Shown piece after piece: positions 24,228-30,727 of a DNA stretch of 30,802 nucleotides. This stretch comes from DATMNI01 sp035570275. Lineage in GTDB: Bacteria > Acidobacteriota > Terriglobia > Bryobacterales > Bryobacteraceae. How positions within the stretch are numbered: the stretch's first letter is position 1; every line of letters starts with the position of its first letter. A program made the position numbers and the translations under genes. Location: positions 1 through 30,802 of the forward strand of contig DATMNI010000393.1 of NCBI GenBank assembly GCA_035570275.1, in the 5' to 3' direction. Below the pieces are notes generated by a model. It was not told the DNA's origin. It did not search any database and saw only the letters and a program-made list of their open reading frames with translations.

Positions 24228-24907
24228 CACGTCCCCAGCCCACCACCCCGCAGCGAACCACACTCGAAGGGAGCTATGTGCAACTGGTTCCGCTCCACCC
24301 CGCGGCTCACGCCGAAGCGCTATACCAGGCTGCCCACGGCCCCGGACACGAGGCGCTGTGGCGCTACCTGTTCGATGGCCCTTATCCCACGGCCGAGGCG
24401 TTCCGTGCCGCTCTGGAAAAGAAGGCCGGCACGGATGACCCGCTGTTTTTCGCCATCCTTGATTGCCCCAAGGGCGATTGCCCCAACGCCGATGGCCCCA
24501 ACGGCCGTGCCGTGGGCTACGCTTCCTTCATGCGGATCGAACCGGCGCACCGCTGCATTGAGGTGGGAAGCATTCTGTACACACCGCGCTTGCAGCGCAC
24601 GGCGGGCGCCACCGAGGCCATGTACCTGATGGCGCGCCACGTCTTTGAGGACCTGGGCTACCGCCGCTACGAGTGGAAGTGCGATTCCCGCAACGAGCCC
24701 TCGCGCCGCGCCGCCCTGCGGTTCGGGTTCACGTTCGAAGGCATTTTCCGCCAGCATATGATCGTGAAGGGCCAGAACCGCGACACGGCCTGGTATGCCA
24801 TGCTCGACATCGAATGGCCGGAGCGCAAAGCCCGATTTGAACGCTGGCTGGCGCCGTCAAACTTTGACGCCGATGGGAAGCAGTTGACGCCGCTTTTTCC
24901 GGGTTGA
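24224..24907 (+). CDS. GNAT-family N-acetyltransferase (RimJ/RimL-like)
   Basis: 227 residues. The N-terminus LEGSYVQLVPLHPAAHAEALYQAAHG and the C-terminal half (EVGSILYTPRLQRTAGATEAMYLMARHVFEDLGYRRYEWKCDSRNEPSRRAALRFGFTFEGIFRQHMIVKGQNRDTAWYAML) are typical of the RimJ/RimL type. The substrate is unknown. The acetyl-CoA loop is RTAGATEA rather than the classical Q/RxxGxG/A form. Between residues about 80 and 94 lies a five-residue tandem repeat (DCPKG, DCPNA, DGPNG), encoded by three 15-bp units at 24461-24505, an insertion relative to the usual fold. Its ATG overlaps the permease stop (ATGA), so the two are translationally coupled and may act on the same compound. Confidence 0.9.
   Translation: MTRPQPTTPQRTTLEGSYVQLVPLHPAAHAEALYQAAHGPGHEALWRYLFDGPYPTAEAFRAALEKKAGTDDPLFFAILDCPKGDCPNADGPNGRAVGYASFMRIEPAHRCIEVGSILYTPRLQRTAGATEAMYLMARHVFEDLGYRRYEWKCDSRNEPSRRAALRFGFTFEGIFRQHMIVKGQNRDTAWYAMLDIEWPERKARFERWLAPSNFDADGKQLTPLFPG
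24461..24505 (+). repeat. Three-unit 15-bp tandem repeat inside the acetyltransferase gene
   Basis: Units GATTGCCCCAAGGGC, GATTGCCCCAACGCC and GATGGCCCCAACGGC run head to tail in frame. They encode DCPKG-DCPNA-DGPNG. In-frame slippage expansion of a surface loop is the simplest explanation; the three units have already diverged slightly. Confidence 0.85.
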
Positions 24908-24921
24908 AGCCCGCGCTTCGC

Positions 24922-25206
24922 TCAGCGGCAGGCTGAAAGTAAGAACTGGCTGTCGATGTCATTCACCACCACTCCAATCGGTTTCCCCGTTGCCTCGGCA
25001 ACCATCCGCTGAAAGCCCTATTGCCTGTCCTCCGGGACCACTTCGGTTCGCACGGCGGAGAGCATCTGGCGCGAGAGGTCATGAGCGCCGAGGCCGATAT
25101 CTTCAATTATCCCGGTGAGGCGCCGGTCAGGATGTCTTGCGGCTAATTGCTTCGCTGGACAGCGGCGGAGTTGGGCGATGGCTCTTTGCCCACTCGCGGA
25201 AAGCAC
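24922..25206 (-). pseudogene. Interrupted reading frame, unrecognised
   Basis: On the minus strand one frame reads RRLTGIIEDIGLGAHDLSRQ, then MLSAVRTEVVPEDRQ, a TAG stop (25018-25020), and continues in the same frame as GFQRMVAEATGKPIGVVVND to a TGA at 24922. The text on both sides of the stop looks like real protein, so a single stop may split a former gene. The upstream part (to 25206) overlaps the antitoxin gene in another frame and may not belong. I do not recognise the family. Confidence 0.35.
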
Positions 25207-25360
25207 GGGCGCAGTCCTCGGGATTCAACGGTGGGTGGTTGAGTACCGACTGGGCATAAGGGGCCAGAAGATCCTTCAAGACTGCATCGACCGAGACGCC
25301 TGTGGCCTGCGCCTCGGCCAGCAGGCCAGCTTCAATCTCAGGCGGGAGTGTGATGGTCAT
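25127..25360 (-). CDS. VapB-like antitoxin, apparently without its toxin
   Basis: 77 residues from the ATG at 25360, which has GGAAG about 9 nt upstream. A longer open frame reaches 25510, but its first 50 residues are not family-like. The N-terminus MTITLPPEIEAGLLAEAQATGVSVDAVLKDLLAP looks like a ribbon-helix-helix DNA-binding arm. The C-terminus EDCARAFREWAKSHRPTPPLSSEAISRKTS resembles the toxin-wrapping tail of antitoxins that precede PIN-domain (VapC) genes in cyanobacteria and acidobacteria (from memory, not searched). The tail stops at ISRKTS where relatives usually run on with ESIY-like residues. No PIN domain follows; the interrupted frame at 24922-25206 occupies that place. Confidence 0.6.
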   Translation of the reverse strand: MTITLPPEIEAGLLAEAQATGVSVDAVLKDLLAPYAQSVLNHPPLNPEDCARAFREWAKSHRPTPPLSSEAISRKTS

Positions 25361-25685
25361 AAGGGCTTCTTCCCAATTCGGATGGTACCAATCTGCCTGG
25401 CCCCGCGGCCTCGTGACGGTAGTATCCTTAAAGCTGCGTGGATTTGCAGTATTGGGGGCGAAGGAAAAGCGGTCACAAGTGATCTGAGGAAATTTACCAT
25501 ATGTTTTCAATGGGATAGCGGAAAGTCACCTTAACTGTGGCAGTATACTCTTGGATAGGGATGTCTGACGTGCCGAATACTCTTCACTCCGCTTTACGTG
25601 TGCGGTACGAGGCAGTATACTTGCGCGAAGGGGCGTTCCGCATGTTTGGTCAAAAAAGGAGCCTCCTTCGAGCAACTCCACTGCA
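25361..25685. other. Intergenic region with repeated GGCAGTATAC and a promoter
   Basis: No gene seen. The plus-strand frame from 25537 mixes with the 2-TM gene in another phase and is rich in Ser, Cys and Leu, so it is a shadow. GGCAGTATAC occurs at 25539-25548 and 25611-25620, 72 bp apart. The second copy contains the -10 of the promoter given separately. GGAGCCTCC near 25658 is a small palindrome. Base composition turns less GC-rich here and stays so to about 26930. Confidence 0.55.
25593..25621 (+). promoter_or_regulatory. Promoter for the two-gene membrane cassette
   Basis: TTTACG (25593-25598), a 17-nt spacer and TATACT (25616-25621). Transcription would begin near 25628, 58 nt before the first gene. 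The -10 sits in one of two GGCAGTATAC repeats, which might bind a regulator. Confidence 0.55.
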
Positions 25686-25976
25686 ATGCCAAATGAGAAG
25701 CCGACAACTGTCCGAGAACACTTTAGCCTCAGATTTCGAGCGTTCGTTTTCTTTCTCATTGATTTCGGGTTTGACGTTGTGGTTGGGGCAGCTATCTTCG
25801 GTGCATTCTTGCTGTTTGCTTGGATCTTCAGCCTTGCCCGCGCGGCTGGTTTTGCGAAAACGGAGCACTTGGACGCATTTGAACTCCTTCACTTTTGGCT
25901 CAACTACGCACTGTACCTTTCAATCGGAGCGGCTCTGTTGTTCAGAACGATCAAGCGGATATTCCGTGAAGAGTAA
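25686..25976 (+). CDS. Small two-helix membrane protein, unknown function
   Basis: 96 residues that I do not recognise. Helix 1 spans about 19-48 (FVFFLIDFGFDVVVGAAIFG, then AFLLFAWIFSLA) with one aspartate inside it. Helix 2 is about 70-88 (FWLNYALYLSIGAALLF). The ends are charged (N-terminal EKPTTVREHF, C-terminal RTIKRIFREE). No signal peptide or known motif. No clear Shine-Dalgarno sequence precedes the ATG. The gene stands 6 nt upstream of the 315-residue membrane protein in the same direction, so the two form a cassette and may make one complex. Codon use is less GC-biased than in the flanking metabolic genes, suggesting acquisition by transfer. Confidence 0.65.
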   Translation: MPNEKPTTVREHFSLRFRAFVFFLIDFGFDVVVGAAIFGAFLLFAWIFSLARAAGFAKTEHLDAFELLHFWLNYALYLSIGAALLFRTIKRIFREE

Positions 25977-25982
25977 TTTACC

Positions 25983-26930
25983 ATGCTGAGATACCTCGAA
26001 GAGTTCTTCGGGTCGAACCGAAAGTCGCGTTGGCGAGTCATTGTCGTTTCCTCCATAGCCGTCGCTCTGTGGGGCGTGGTGAGAGAGATGTCGGGGAAGT
26101 CGGTTCGCGATGTGCAGGTGGAGGCTACTGTTATCGGCGTACTGGCGTTTCTCGCTCAACTGTTTATATATTGCCTGAGACGAGCTAAGAGCCATCCGAG
26201 CGTTAGAATTAAATTGATCAGTCCCCGTTTCCCGCGTCGGATTGCACTCGCCGCTGGCACGTTGGTGTTCTTGGGTTTGATACCAGCGCCGCTACTCGAG
26301 GCCGAAATTCTACGGCGCAGGCTTAAGGCGCTGGCCAGACAAACGCCTGTGCCTACCAGTGAAGAGATTGCAACGATACTGAATTCTCGATCATCATTGA
26401 ATCGCCCTCCTTCGGACCTCAATAAGGCGGAGCCATCCCCGGGGATCACCCCACCTAGGGCGCGAAGTGAGGACAACGAAGACTGGGTGTATTCTCTTTT
26501 CGGAGGTCCTGGCTCGCTTAGAGGTTTCTCAATGCTTCAATTCCGCGTCGATCGGGGAATTAATCCTGTCAGATCAATGCCTAAAATCCAGTTCGTTGGT
26601 TTGACTGCTTCTGAGGCTGAAGGTGCAATTGTCGGACTCATTCGTCGAAAGAATATGCCGGAAATACCAAAGGCACCCCTCTTCGCCCGAACTTTCGTTG
26701 TGTCCACACCCCCTGGATCTGCGATCTATTTGGATTATAGTCATTTCAAGAACTTGATCTTCGTCGATTCGAGCATTAGGTATGACGGCGGCCCCGCTTT
26801 TTTGGAAAATGTCAGATTCATAAACTGTTCCTTTTCCCTGAAGCAAGCACAGCCGACTATTCGTTTCGCAGAAGCTGTTATGTCGCACGGTTCGACAGAC
26901 TTTACTCAGCCCCTACCAGATCAGGGCTAG
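25983..26930 (+). CDS. Membrane-anchored protein with beta-repeat-like C-terminus, unknown function
   Basis: 315 residues, family not recognised. Three predicted membrane helices occupy about 19-35 (VIVVSSIAVALWGVV), 47-64 (ATVIGVLAFLAQLFIYCL) and 85-104. A polar Pro/Ser-rich linker (about 118-160) leads to a soluble domain. Its end (250-284: DYSHFKNLIFVDSSIRYDGG, then PAFLENVRFINCSF) has alternating aromatic/hydrophobic spacing like a short pentapeptide or beta-helix repeat with a GGP turn. I have an impression of similar F-x-N-C-x-F endings in other uncharacterised proteins, but cannot confirm it. GAAGAG within the end of the preceding gene may serve as ribosome site. It converges on ilvD with a 49-bp gap. 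It shares the lower GC of its partner. Confidence 0.7.
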   Translation: MLRYLEEFFGSNRKSRWRVIVVSSIAVALWGVVREMSGKSVRDVQVEATVIGVLAFLAQLFIYCLRRAKSHPSVRIKLISPRFPRRIALAAGTLVFLGLIPAPLLEAEILRRRLKALARQTPVPTSEEIATILNSRSSLNRPPSDLNKAEPSPGITPPRARSEDNEDWVYSLFGGPGSLRGFSMLQFRVDRGINPVRSMPKIQFVGLTASEAEGAIVGLIRRKNMPEIPKAPLFARTFVVSTPPGSAIYLDYSHFKNLIFVDSSIRYDGGPAFLENVRFINCSFSLKQAQPTIRFAEAVMSHGSTDFTQPLPDQG

Positions 26931-26979
26931 TCTCAACGAAGCGCTCGGCGGCGTCGCTGCCTCGCCCCCCAGGCCCGTC

Positions 26980-28644
26980 CTACGCCCTCGTCACCGCTCC
27001 CTCTGACGCCGAAGACACCAGCTTGCAGTACTTGGCGATCACGCCCGTCCGGTAGCGCAGCGCCGGTTGCTTCCAGCCGGACAGGCGGCGCTGCAGTTCC
27101 TCCGCCGCGATGTCCAGGCTCAAAACTCCCTGGTCGGCGTCCACCGTGATCGCGTCGCCTTCGTGCACCGCCGCAATGGGGCCGCCGTTGAAGGCTTCCG
27201 GCGCCACGTGGGCGATCATGAAGCCGTGCGTCGCGCCGCTGAAACGGCCGTCCGTGACCAGGGCCACCGAGTCCGAGAGGCCCGCGCCCACAATCGCGCC
27301 CGTCACGCCCAGCATCTCCCGCATGCCCGGTCCGCCGCGCGGGCCTTCGTAACGGATCACCACCACGTCATTGGCTTGGATCTTGCCGTCGGTGACGGCT
27401 TGCATGGCGTCTTCTTCGCGGTCGAAAACGCGGGCCGGTCCGTGGTGGATGGTCTTTTCGTGGCCGGCCAACTTGATGACGCAGCCTTCCGGGGCCAGGT
27501 TCCCACGCAGAATGGCGATGCCGCCGCGCGGCTTGAGCGTCTTATTCAGCGGCAGAATCACTTCCTGGCCCGGCGTTTCATGCGCCTCGGACGCCTCTTC
27601 GGCGAAACTGCGGCCGGTCACCGTGAGCGCCGATCCATCCACGAATTTGCCTTCCATCAGACGGTGCGCGATCACGGGAATGCCGCCGGCCTTGTCCACG
27701 TCGGCAGCCAGGAAGCGGCCGCCGGGTTTGATGTCCACGAAGATGGGCGTGCGCGCCAGCACCGCTTCGAAATCGTCGATGGACAGCGGCAACTCGGCTT
27801 CGCGGGCCATGGCCAGCAGGTGCAGTACGGCGTTGGTGGATCCGGCGGTGGCAGCCACGCCCGCGATGGCATTGTCGAAAGCTTTCCGGGTGCAGATATC
27901 GCGCGGCAGGATGCCGTTCAGGACGGCGTTGAGGATGACCTTGCCGCAACTGTAGGCCACAGCATCCTTGCGCTTGTCCACCTGCGGCACCGCAGCCGTG
28001 CCCATGGGCGAAAGCCCGATCAGTTCCATTACGGTGGCCATGGTGTTGGCGGTGAACTGCCCGCCGCAAGCGCCGGCGCCGGGGCAGGCGTGGTTCTCGA
28101 TATCCAGCAGTTCCTCATCCGACATGCGGCCGCGGGCGTTGGCGCCGACGGCTTCAAAAACATCCTGAATGCTGATGTCGTGGCCATTGTGCCTGCCCGG
28201 CATGATGGAGCCGCCATACAGCACCACGCCCGGAACGTTCAGCCGCAGCAGCGCCATGGCGGCGCCGGGGATGGTTTTGTCGCAGGCCACCAGTGCCACA
28301 ATGCCGTCGAACATATGGCCGCGCACCATGAGTTCGATGGAGTCGGCAATCACCTCCCGGCTGATCAGCGACGCCTTCATGCCCTCCGTACCCATGGTGA
28401 CGCCGTCAGAAATGGCGATGGTGTTGAACTCCATCGGTGTGCCTCCGGCGGCGCGGATGCCCTCCTTCACCTTGACGGCCAGTTCCCGCAGGTTGTAATT
28501 GCAGGGCATGGTTTCGATCCAGGTATTGGCGACGCCGATAATCGGCTTGGCCAGATCCGCATCGGTAAAGCCGATGGCCTTCAGCATGGAGCGGGCGGGC
28601 GCGCGGTCGCGGCCTTGGGTGATGGTGTAGCTGTTCAGTTTCAT
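26980..28644 (-). CDS. ilvD: Dihydroxy-acid dehydratase
   Basis: 554 residues, full length. It dehydrates 2,3-dihydroxy-isovalerate and 2,3-dihydroxy-3-methylvalerate in valine, leucine and isoleucine synthesis, using a [2Fe-2S] cluster. Cluster cysteines are Cys48 (TMPCNYN), Cys121 (VACDKT) and Cys193 (GAGACGGQFTANTM). The Mg-binding ISDGVTMGTEGM (about 78-89) and the catalytic-serine region GRFSGATHGFMIAHVAPEA near the C-terminus are intact. The start ATG matches the family N-terminus (NSYTITQGRDRAPARSMLKAIG). No good Shine-Dalgarno sequence is visible; GGGAACTTCCC, a small palindrome, abuts the ATG. It stands alone, with no other ilv or leu genes nearby. Confidence 0.97.
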   Translation of the reverse strand: MKLNSYTITQGRDRAPARSMLKAIGFTDADLAKPIIGVANTWIETMPCNYNLRELAVKVKEGIRAAGGTPMEFNTIAISDGVTMGTEGMKASLISREVIADSIELMVRGHMFDGIVALVACDKTIPGAAMALLRLNVPGVVLYGGSIMPGRHNGHDISIQDVFEAVGANARGRMSDEELLDIENHACPGAGACGGQFTANTMATVMELIGLSPMGTAAVPQVDKRKDAVAYSCGKVILNAVLNGILPRDICTRKAFDNAIAGVAATAGSTNAVLHLLAMAREAELPLSIDDFEAVLARTPIFVDIKPGGRFLAADVDKAGGIPVIAHRLMEGKFVDGSALTVTGRSFAEEASEAHETPGQEVILPLNKTLKPRGGIAILRGNLAPEGCVIKLAGHEKTIHHGPARVFDREEDAMQAVTDGKIQANDVVVIRYEGPRGGPGMREMLGVTGAIVGAGLSDSVALVTDGRFSGATHGFMIAHVAPEAFNGGPIAAVHEGDAITVDADQGVLSLDIAAEELQRRLSGWKQPALRYRTGVIAKYCKLVSSASEGAVTRA

Positions 28645-28678
28645 GGGAAGTTCCCAGTTTACCGCCCTTCACTCTTTG

Positions 28679-28721
28679 TGGGGCAGGTTGGCAACCTGCG
28701 GCGGATTGCTAATCCGCCTGC
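28679..28721 (+). repeat. Dispersed double-hairpin repeat, copy E (tail missing)
   Basis: Hairpin 1, CAGGTT-GGC-AACCTG (28684-28698), and hairpin 2, GGCGGATT-GCT-AATCCGCC (28700-28718), are both perfect. The conserved GCGATGCGGCAGC tail is absent. It lies in the divergent gap between ilvD and the amidohydrolase. Confidence 0.85.
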
Positions 28722-28817
28722 TTCCTCTAATCGGTTTTTCACCTTGATTGTCCGGAGGACTCGCGGCCGTCCGACTTGGGGTCTTACACTTGCAGCCGAA
28801 ACCGGATCTTGAATTTG

Positions 28818-28823
28818 TAAAAT
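28818..28823 (+). promoter_or_regulatory. Candidate -10 box for a leaderless amidohydrolase transcript
   Basis: TAAAAT ends exactly 6 nt before the ATG at 28830, and no Shine-Dalgarno sequence is present. No good -35 is visible at 16-18 nt, so support comes mainly from spacing shared with four other genes. Confidence 0.4.
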
Positions 28824-28829
28824 GGATCG

Positions 28830-30236
28830 ATGCGTTTCCTGCTCTGGATCGTACCGTCGCTGCTGGCGGCGCAAGCCTACGACGTTGTGTTACAACGGGG
28901 CCGCGTGCTCGATCCCGAGTCGGGTCTTGATGCAGTCCGCAGCGTCGGAATCAACGGCAAGAGGATTGTCGCGATCTCCAGCCGCCCCCTTCGCGGCAAG
29001 ATCGAGGTGGATGCCGCCGGACTCGTGGTTGCGCCCGGATTCATTGACCTGCACTCGCATGGACAGACTCCTGAGAACTACCGTTATAAGGCGATGGACG
29101 GCGTCACCACCGCGCTCGAACTGGAAGTCGGCGTCTCGCCCGTCAGCGAGTGGTACGTAGCGCGGGAAGGGAAAGCGCTCGTCAACTTCGGCGCCAGCGC
29201 GGGCCACATTCCAGCCCGCATGGCCGTGATGAAGGATACGGGCGACTTCCTTCCGCGAGATGCAGCCATGAATCGACGGGCGACTCTGGAAGAACAGAAG
29301 GCAATCGCTGCCGCGGTCCGGAAGGGACTGGATGAAGGCGCACTGGGTATGGGGCTGGGTTTGGCCTACACCCCCACCGCCACTCACGAGGAAATTCTTG
29401 ACCTTTTCTACCTGGCGGCGACGTGGAAGCGCCCCGTTTTCGTCCACATGCGCGATGCCGGAAGCGCTGTGCCAGGCATCTTCGAGGGGTTGCAGGAGGT
29501 GATTGGGGATGCTGCGGCCTCCGGTGCAGCGCTCCACATCGTACACATCAACAGCATGGCTCAGAAGAAGACGCCTGAGGCGTTGCGTATGATTGAGGGC
29601 GTCCGCGCCCGCGGATTGGACGTCACTACCGAAGCGTACCCGTACATCGCCGGCGCCTCACGTCTTGAGTCCGCGCTGTTTGAACCTGGCTGGCAGGAGA
29701 AGCTAGGGGGGAGCTATTCCGAGTTACTCTGGGTTGCCACGGGCGAGCGGCTTACCGCGGAATCTTTCGAACGCTACCGCAAGCAGGGTGGCCGCGTCGT
29801 GATTTTTATGAACACCGAGGAAATGGTGCGGATAGCCATCGCCAACCCGCTGGTGATGATTGCCAGCGACGGCGGTCTCGCCAACGGTCAGGGCCACCCA
29901 CGCAGCGCGGGAACCTACGCCCGCGTGCTTGGCAAGTATGTCCGGGAGGAGAAAGCACTCTCTTTGATGGACGCGATTCGCAAGTCTTCGCTAATGCCCG
30001 CCCAGCGTTTAGAATCGATGTCGCCGCAAATGCGCCAAAAAGGCCGTCTCAGAGTCGGCGCCGACGCAGACATCTCGGTCTTCGACCCTTTACGCGTCAT
30101 CGACAAGGCCACCTTCGAAAACCCGGCGCAGTATTCCGAGGGCTTTCGTCACGTTATGGTCGAAGGTACTTTCGTAGTCCGCGACGGCAAACTGCAGGAA
30201 GGCGTAGCGCCGGGCCAGGCAGTTCGCGCTCGATAG
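28830..30236 (+). CDS. Exported amidohydrolase, N-acyl-D-amino-acid deacylase-like
   Basis: 468 residues. A short Sec signal (MRFLLWIVPSLLAAQA) suggests periplasmic location. The amidohydrolase barrel has H75-S-H77 (FIDLHSHGQ), H206 (VHMRD), H236/H239 (HIVHINS) and D347 (IASDGG), the metal and catalytic set. The small beta-sandwich wraps from both ends (residues 17-65 and about 405-455, DISVFDPLRVIDKAT). GALGMGLGLAYTPTATHEE matches the D-aminoacylase subgroup, so hydrolysis of N-acyl-D-amino acids or related amides is the best guess. Where that subgroup often has a bridging cysteine, this protein has glutamates (LELEVG, E97/E99), so metal use may differ. TAAAAT lies 6 nt before the ATG and no ribosome site is seen. 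Confidence 0.88.
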   Translation: MRFLLWIVPSLLAAQAYDVVLQRGRVLDPESGLDAVRSVGINGKRIVAISSRPLRGKIEVDAAGLVVAPGFIDLHSHGQTPENYRYKAMDGVTTALELEVGVSPVSEWYVAREGKALVNFGASAGHIPARMAVMKDTGDFLPRDAAMNRRATLEEQKAIAAAVRKGLDEGALGMGLGLAYTPTATHEEILDLFYLAATWKRPVFVHMRDAGSAVPGIFEGLQEVIGDAAASGAALHIVHINSMAQKKTPEALRMIEGVRARGLDVTTEAYPYIAGASRLESALFEPGWQEKLGGSYSELLWVATGERLTAESFERYRKQGGRVVIFMNTEEMVRIAIANPLVMIASDGGLANGQGHPRSAGTYARVLGKYVREEKALSLMDAIRKSSLMPAQRLESMSPQMRQKGRLRVGADADISVFDPLRVIDKATFENPAQYSEGFRHVMVEGTFVVRDGKLQEGVAPGQAVRAR

Positions 30237-30286
30237 GCTGGAAGAAAAGCCTCACCTTAACCCACCACCCCTCCACCTTCCGAGAT

Positions 30287-30321
30287 TGGCCGGTAAACGG
30301 TCACACGAAATTTATTTTTTT
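30287..30321 (+). terminator. Possible intrinsic terminator after the amidohydrolase
   Basis: TGGCCG (30287-30292) and CGGTCA (30298-30303) can form a 6-bp stem with one G-U pair and a GTAAA loop. A T-rich run follows (30311-30321) after 7 nt. The stem is weak and the T-run somewhat distant. Confidence 0.3.
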
Positions 30322-30393
30322 ATCTTTCTCATTCTTCGGTAGTTACCGCTTTGGCAGTGCACCATCGGCTGGCCCGCCCGCTACTATGCGGTC

Positions 30394-30690
30394 GTGGAAC
30401 GTCTTACCAATGCCGACCGGGCCTGCGCCGTTGCCGCCGCAGCCGCTCACGATATTAACGACGAACTGACCATAATCGTCAACAGCGCCTCCGAGTCAAT
30501 TCTTCACCTGGAGCCGGGACACCCGGCGCGCCCCTACATTGCCGACATCGAAAGTGCGGTCCAGCGCTGTATCTGGAAAGCATCCGGCCTCTTAACCTAC
30601 ACCACCCGCCAAGGGGTGCGGCCCGTCAGCGCCACGATGGAGCGCATCGTGGCGGAGGTGGACCCCGAGGTGGAACGGCACCGCAGTTGA
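30394..30690 (+). CDS. Stand-alone histidine-kinase DHp (HisKA-like) domain protein
   Basis: 98 residues. The core AAAAAHDINDELTIIVNSASESIL (about 14-37) matches the H-box of hybrid-type kinases (AHDFNNLLT), with the phosphoacceptor candidate His19. A second helix follows (IADIESAVQRCIWKASGLLTYTTRQG, about 49-74), where DHp domains end and ATP-binding domains would start. No HATPase domain exists in the next 100 bp in any frame, so this is either a complete phosphotransfer/dimerisation protein or a truncated kinase. Such short DHp-only proteins seem common in acidobacteria (impression). Start is GTG with TACTAT exactly 6 nt upstream and no ribosome site. Confidence 0.7.
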   Translation: MERLTNADRACAVAAAAAHDINDELTIIVNSASESILHLEPGHPARPYIADIESAVQRCIWKASGLLTYTTRQGVRPVSATMERIVAEVDPEVERHRS

Positions 30691-30727
30691 GCGGGTGTGC
30701 GACTTAAGAGTGAGAAGCAAGGGGTGA

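Noticed and set aside
25537..25989. 150-codon plus frame overlapping the 2-TM gene
   Set aside because: Ser/Cys/Leu-rich text with no upstream ribosome site; the alternative frame gives a credible membrane protein coupled to the next gene.
106..28721. CRISPR array made of the palindromic repeats
   Set aside because: Copies are kilobases apart, in both orientations and without regular spacers.
27067..28812. 581-codon plus-strand frame over ilvD
   Set aside because: Antisense shadow of a complete dihydroxy-acid dehydratase.
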